Shown: positions 62,510 through 64,000 of the stretch, one piece after another
Numbering within the stretch: position 1 is the first letter of the stretch
Layout of the letters: each line of letters opens with the position of its first letter
Assembly (NCBI RefSeq): GCF_007858185.1
Contig: NZ_VFES01000006.1
Coordinates: 186,001 to 250,000 of the forward strand
From: Pseudomonas grimontii
Lineage (GTDB): Bacteria > Pseudomonadota > Gammaproteobacteria > Pseudomonadales > Pseudomonadaceae
Reading direction: 5' to 3'
DNA: 64,000 nucleotides
The notes under the pieces: generated by a model
Database searches by the model: none
Told to the model about the DNA's origin: nothing
The model's input: only the letters and a program-made list of their open reading frames with translations
Position numbers and translations under genes: made by a program

Positions 62510-62755
62510 TCAGCGTGCGGTGTTGCGGACGTTTCGCTGGCACAGCTTACGCTGCACGGCTATCTGGATGGGCTTGAGGCAGAACATGAACAGGTAGCCA
62601 CATAGCAGCAGTACCAGGTCCAGCCGCGAACGGGGGGCGTCTGTGCCTTCTATTTCAATCTTCAGTCCATATTCCAAACCGACAAAGACCAGCCCTATCA
62701 GCAGGGCGATCATCCAGGATCTGGAAAAAAATGGCTGGGCATTGCCAGGCATCAT
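62510..62755 (-). CDS. Small membrane protein, 81 aa
   Basis: An 81-residue protein with two hydrophobic segments (about residues 14-29 and 46-60) and a basic C terminus. Two consecutive ATG codons (62755, 62752) are both possible starts. Function unknown. Confidence 0.55.
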   Translation of the reverse strand: MMPGNAQPFFSRSWMIALLIGLVFVGLEYGLKIEIEGTDAPRSRLDLVLLLCGYLFMFCLKPIQIAVQRKLCQRNVRNTAR

Positions 62756-62967
62756 CGTCGTGCTCCCAAGCGCACACGGATGGCGGGATATCAGTCAGAG
62801 GATTCGGTTGCAGATTATGTAAGAAGTTCCAGGCGTGAAGATAGTTTCATCTTGATGCATGGATGAGCGTGCGGCAAAAAACGGTTCGCGAAACAAAGAC
62901 AAAAGCAGACCGAAGAGGTTTTCGCCAGCCGTTACAGTGAACGAAAGGGCTGGCTACTGAAGGCGCT

Positions 62968-63162
62968 TCAAGGCGTCTGGTTTTTGTCCGGAGCGGTCAG
63001 GCCGGCCTGGATGCGTTGGTAAATCTCCTCGCGATGCACGGCAACATCCTTAGGTGCGTTGATGCCGATTCGTACTTGCTGGCCGCTGACGCCCAGGATG
63101 GTGATCGTAATGTCATCACCGATGTTTATGCTTTCACCAACTTTGCGGGTGAGTATAAGCAT
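62968..63162 (-). CDS. rsmE: CsrA-family translational regulator, RsmE type
   Basis: A 64-residue RNA-binding protein. [20 protein letters not shown] and [19 protein letters not shown] are the CsrA core, with Arg44-equivalent in [10 protein letters not shown]. The sequence [18 protein letters not shown] and the tail [10 protein letters not shown] mark it as RsmE rather than RsmA. In pseudomonads it binds A-N-GGA sites in the Gac-Rsm pathway and represses secondary-metabolism mRNAs. AAGGAGA at its own start site could allow autoregulation. Confidence 0.92.
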   Translation of the reverse strand: MLILTRKVGESINIGDDITITILGVSGQQVRIGINAPKDVAVHREEIYQRIQAGLTAPDKNQTP

Positions 63163-63410
63163 GGACTTCTCCTTGATTACTTTTAAGGACACATGTTTCA
63201 GACAGGGCAGGTGTCGTATGTGTGTAGCTTACTGCTAAGCGCGTCCCTGTGACTGCCTCTTTTAGGACGCATAGAGGCGACATTAATTCCCATGGCGGCA
63301 TCATACAGGTCTGGGATACATCATTCGCATTGTTTAAGCCAACGTTTATGACGGCCAGAATAGACAGTGAATGATAAAGTCGCCTCTTTATCCGTTGAAG
63401 GAGCAGGGCA

Positions 63411-63791
63411 GTGCGTAAAGTAGCGATGGCAATGGCGGTGTTGGCATTGGCCGGTTGCGGTGAAGGCAAAAGCGTCGATGCCCCCAAGGCCAAGCCTGCC
63501 GTGACCGAAAGCCAGCCACAAACCGGCGCGATTGCCGCCCAGGAATGGGACCTGCGAGTAGGACCGCCGGACCACAAGCTGCAGGCAATCACGGACCTGA
63601 CCGCCTGGTTGCTCGAACACGGGTTCAATTTTTATATCGTGAAGGTCGATGGCAAGGACGAAGTGCTGCTGGGGCCATTTGCAACCAGGGCCGAGGCCGA
63701 AGCCAAGCAGACACTGCTCAACGAGAAGATGGCGCGGGCCAAGAAAAGCGACACGGTGTCCGAGATCATCGAGCACAAGGCCGCGCAGTAA
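63411..63791 (+). CDS. SPOR-like lipoprotein, 126 aa
   Basis: A 126-residue protein with lipoprotein signal MRKVAMAMAVLALAGC (Cys16) and a C-terminal SPOR-like fold (AITDLTAWLLEHGFNFYIVK ... EVLLGPFATRAEAEAKQTLL). It starts at GTG 63411 after GAAGGAGCAG. It may bind peptidoglycan at division sites, by family. Confidence 0.75.
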   Translation: MRKVAMAMAVLALAGCGEGKSVDAPKAKPAVTESQPQTGAIAAQEWDLRVGPPDHKLQAITDLTAWLLEHGFNFYIVKVDGKDEVLLGPFATRAEAEAKQTLLNEKMARAKKSDTVSEIIEHKAAQ

Positions 63792-63800
63792 CGGCTGATT

Positions 63801-63817
63801 GGGCGGCAGTGCCGCCC
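63801..63817. terminator. Shared hairpin between SPOR-like gene and endA
   Basis: GGGCGGC-agt-GCCGCCC is a perfect 7-bp stem between convergent genes; no strong T run on either side. Confidence 0.5.
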
Positions 63818-63821
63818 ATGT

Positions 63822-64000
63822 TCAACCGCAGGCTTTCAGGTTTACCGGGCCGACAAACTCATTGCCACGGCCCATCACGCACGCCACTGTCTGGTTACGC
63901 TGGCGCTCCCAGGCTTGTACTGGATAAGTCTTGTTCCAGGCTTCGTACAGCTGGCGATCCTGTTTCGACAGGCGCAAGCCGTACTGCTTGCTCATGTAGA
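63822..64000 (-). CDS. endA: Endonuclease I, C-terminal part, cut by window edge
   Basis: Minus-strand frame that enters from the window edge and ends at TGA 63822. It reads YMSKQYGLRLSKQDRQLYEA then WNKTYPVQAWERQRNQTVA, the C terminus of the EndA/NucM family of periplasmic deoxyribonucleases. 58 residues are inside the window. Confidence 0.88.
   Translation of the reverse strand, partial: YMSKQYGLRLSKQDRQLYEAWNKTYPVQAWERQRNQTVACVMGRGNEFVGPVNLKACG

Overview
The window looks like chromosome of a Pseudomonas of the fluorescens group. This is an inference from several things read directly: high-GC genes, REP/REPIN palindromes of the three common fluorescens-group types (cores GGGGGCTTGCCCCC, GGGAGCAAGCTCCC, GCGAGCAAGCTCGC), an RsmE-type CsrA protein, and the pseudomonad order leuC-leuD-(methyltransferase)-leuB-asd-usg-fimV-truA-trpF-accD-folC-SPOR-cvpA-purF-metZ.

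Layout. 0-13 kb is accessory metabolism: a chromate transporter, a TspO protein, an esterase, a broken GNAT gene, a cobalamin-type ABC importer whose genes lie behind a cobalamin riboswitch, a DRGH nuclease, a protealysin-like protease with its emfourin-like inhibitor, and a succinate-semialdehyde dehydrogenase with a divergent PtrR-like regulator. 13-23 kb holds core genes (aromatic aminotransferase, uvrB, gltX, two tandem tRNA-Ala/tRNA-Glu pairs, a TetR-hydrolase-thioesterase group, dusC) and one odd AT-richer small gene. 23-27.3 kb has a five-PAS GGDEF-EAL protein and a LysR regulator. 27.4-45.9 kb is the core biosynthetic run for leucine, aspartate semialdehyde, FimV, tRNA pseudouridine, tryptophan, malonyl-CoA, folate, purine and methionine. 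46-48 kb has tRNA-Val(TAC), two tRNA-Asp and a PuuB-like oxidoreductase.

48.09-54.67 kb is the most unusual part. It is an AT-rich integrated element of about 6.5 kb bounded by a perfect 71-bp direct repeat. The left copy is the 3' half of a tRNA-Val(GAC) gene plus downstream bases; the right copy lies just beyond a tyrosine recombinase gene. The element carries a cysteine-motif protein, a 54-residue membrane peptide, a leftward set of genes (winged helix, two unknowns, a P-loop helicase-like protein, a small unknown, a terminase-small-subunit-like protein) and an unusual amount of non-coding structure: a GTTCACA motif array, an inverted copy of the tRNA 5' half, a G-quadruplex motif, a multibranched RNA-like segment of about 450 nt, a second folded segment, and 63-bp direct repeats. 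I read it as a candidate minimal phage satellite or integrative element; its biology is unproven.

54.7-64 kb returns to host sequence: a FlxA-like protein, an MFS exporter, lipoproteins, GNAT, the DUF969-DUF979-pcp group, CigR-like, HAD phosphatase, rsmE, a SPOR-like lipoprotein and the 3' end of endA cut by the window edge.
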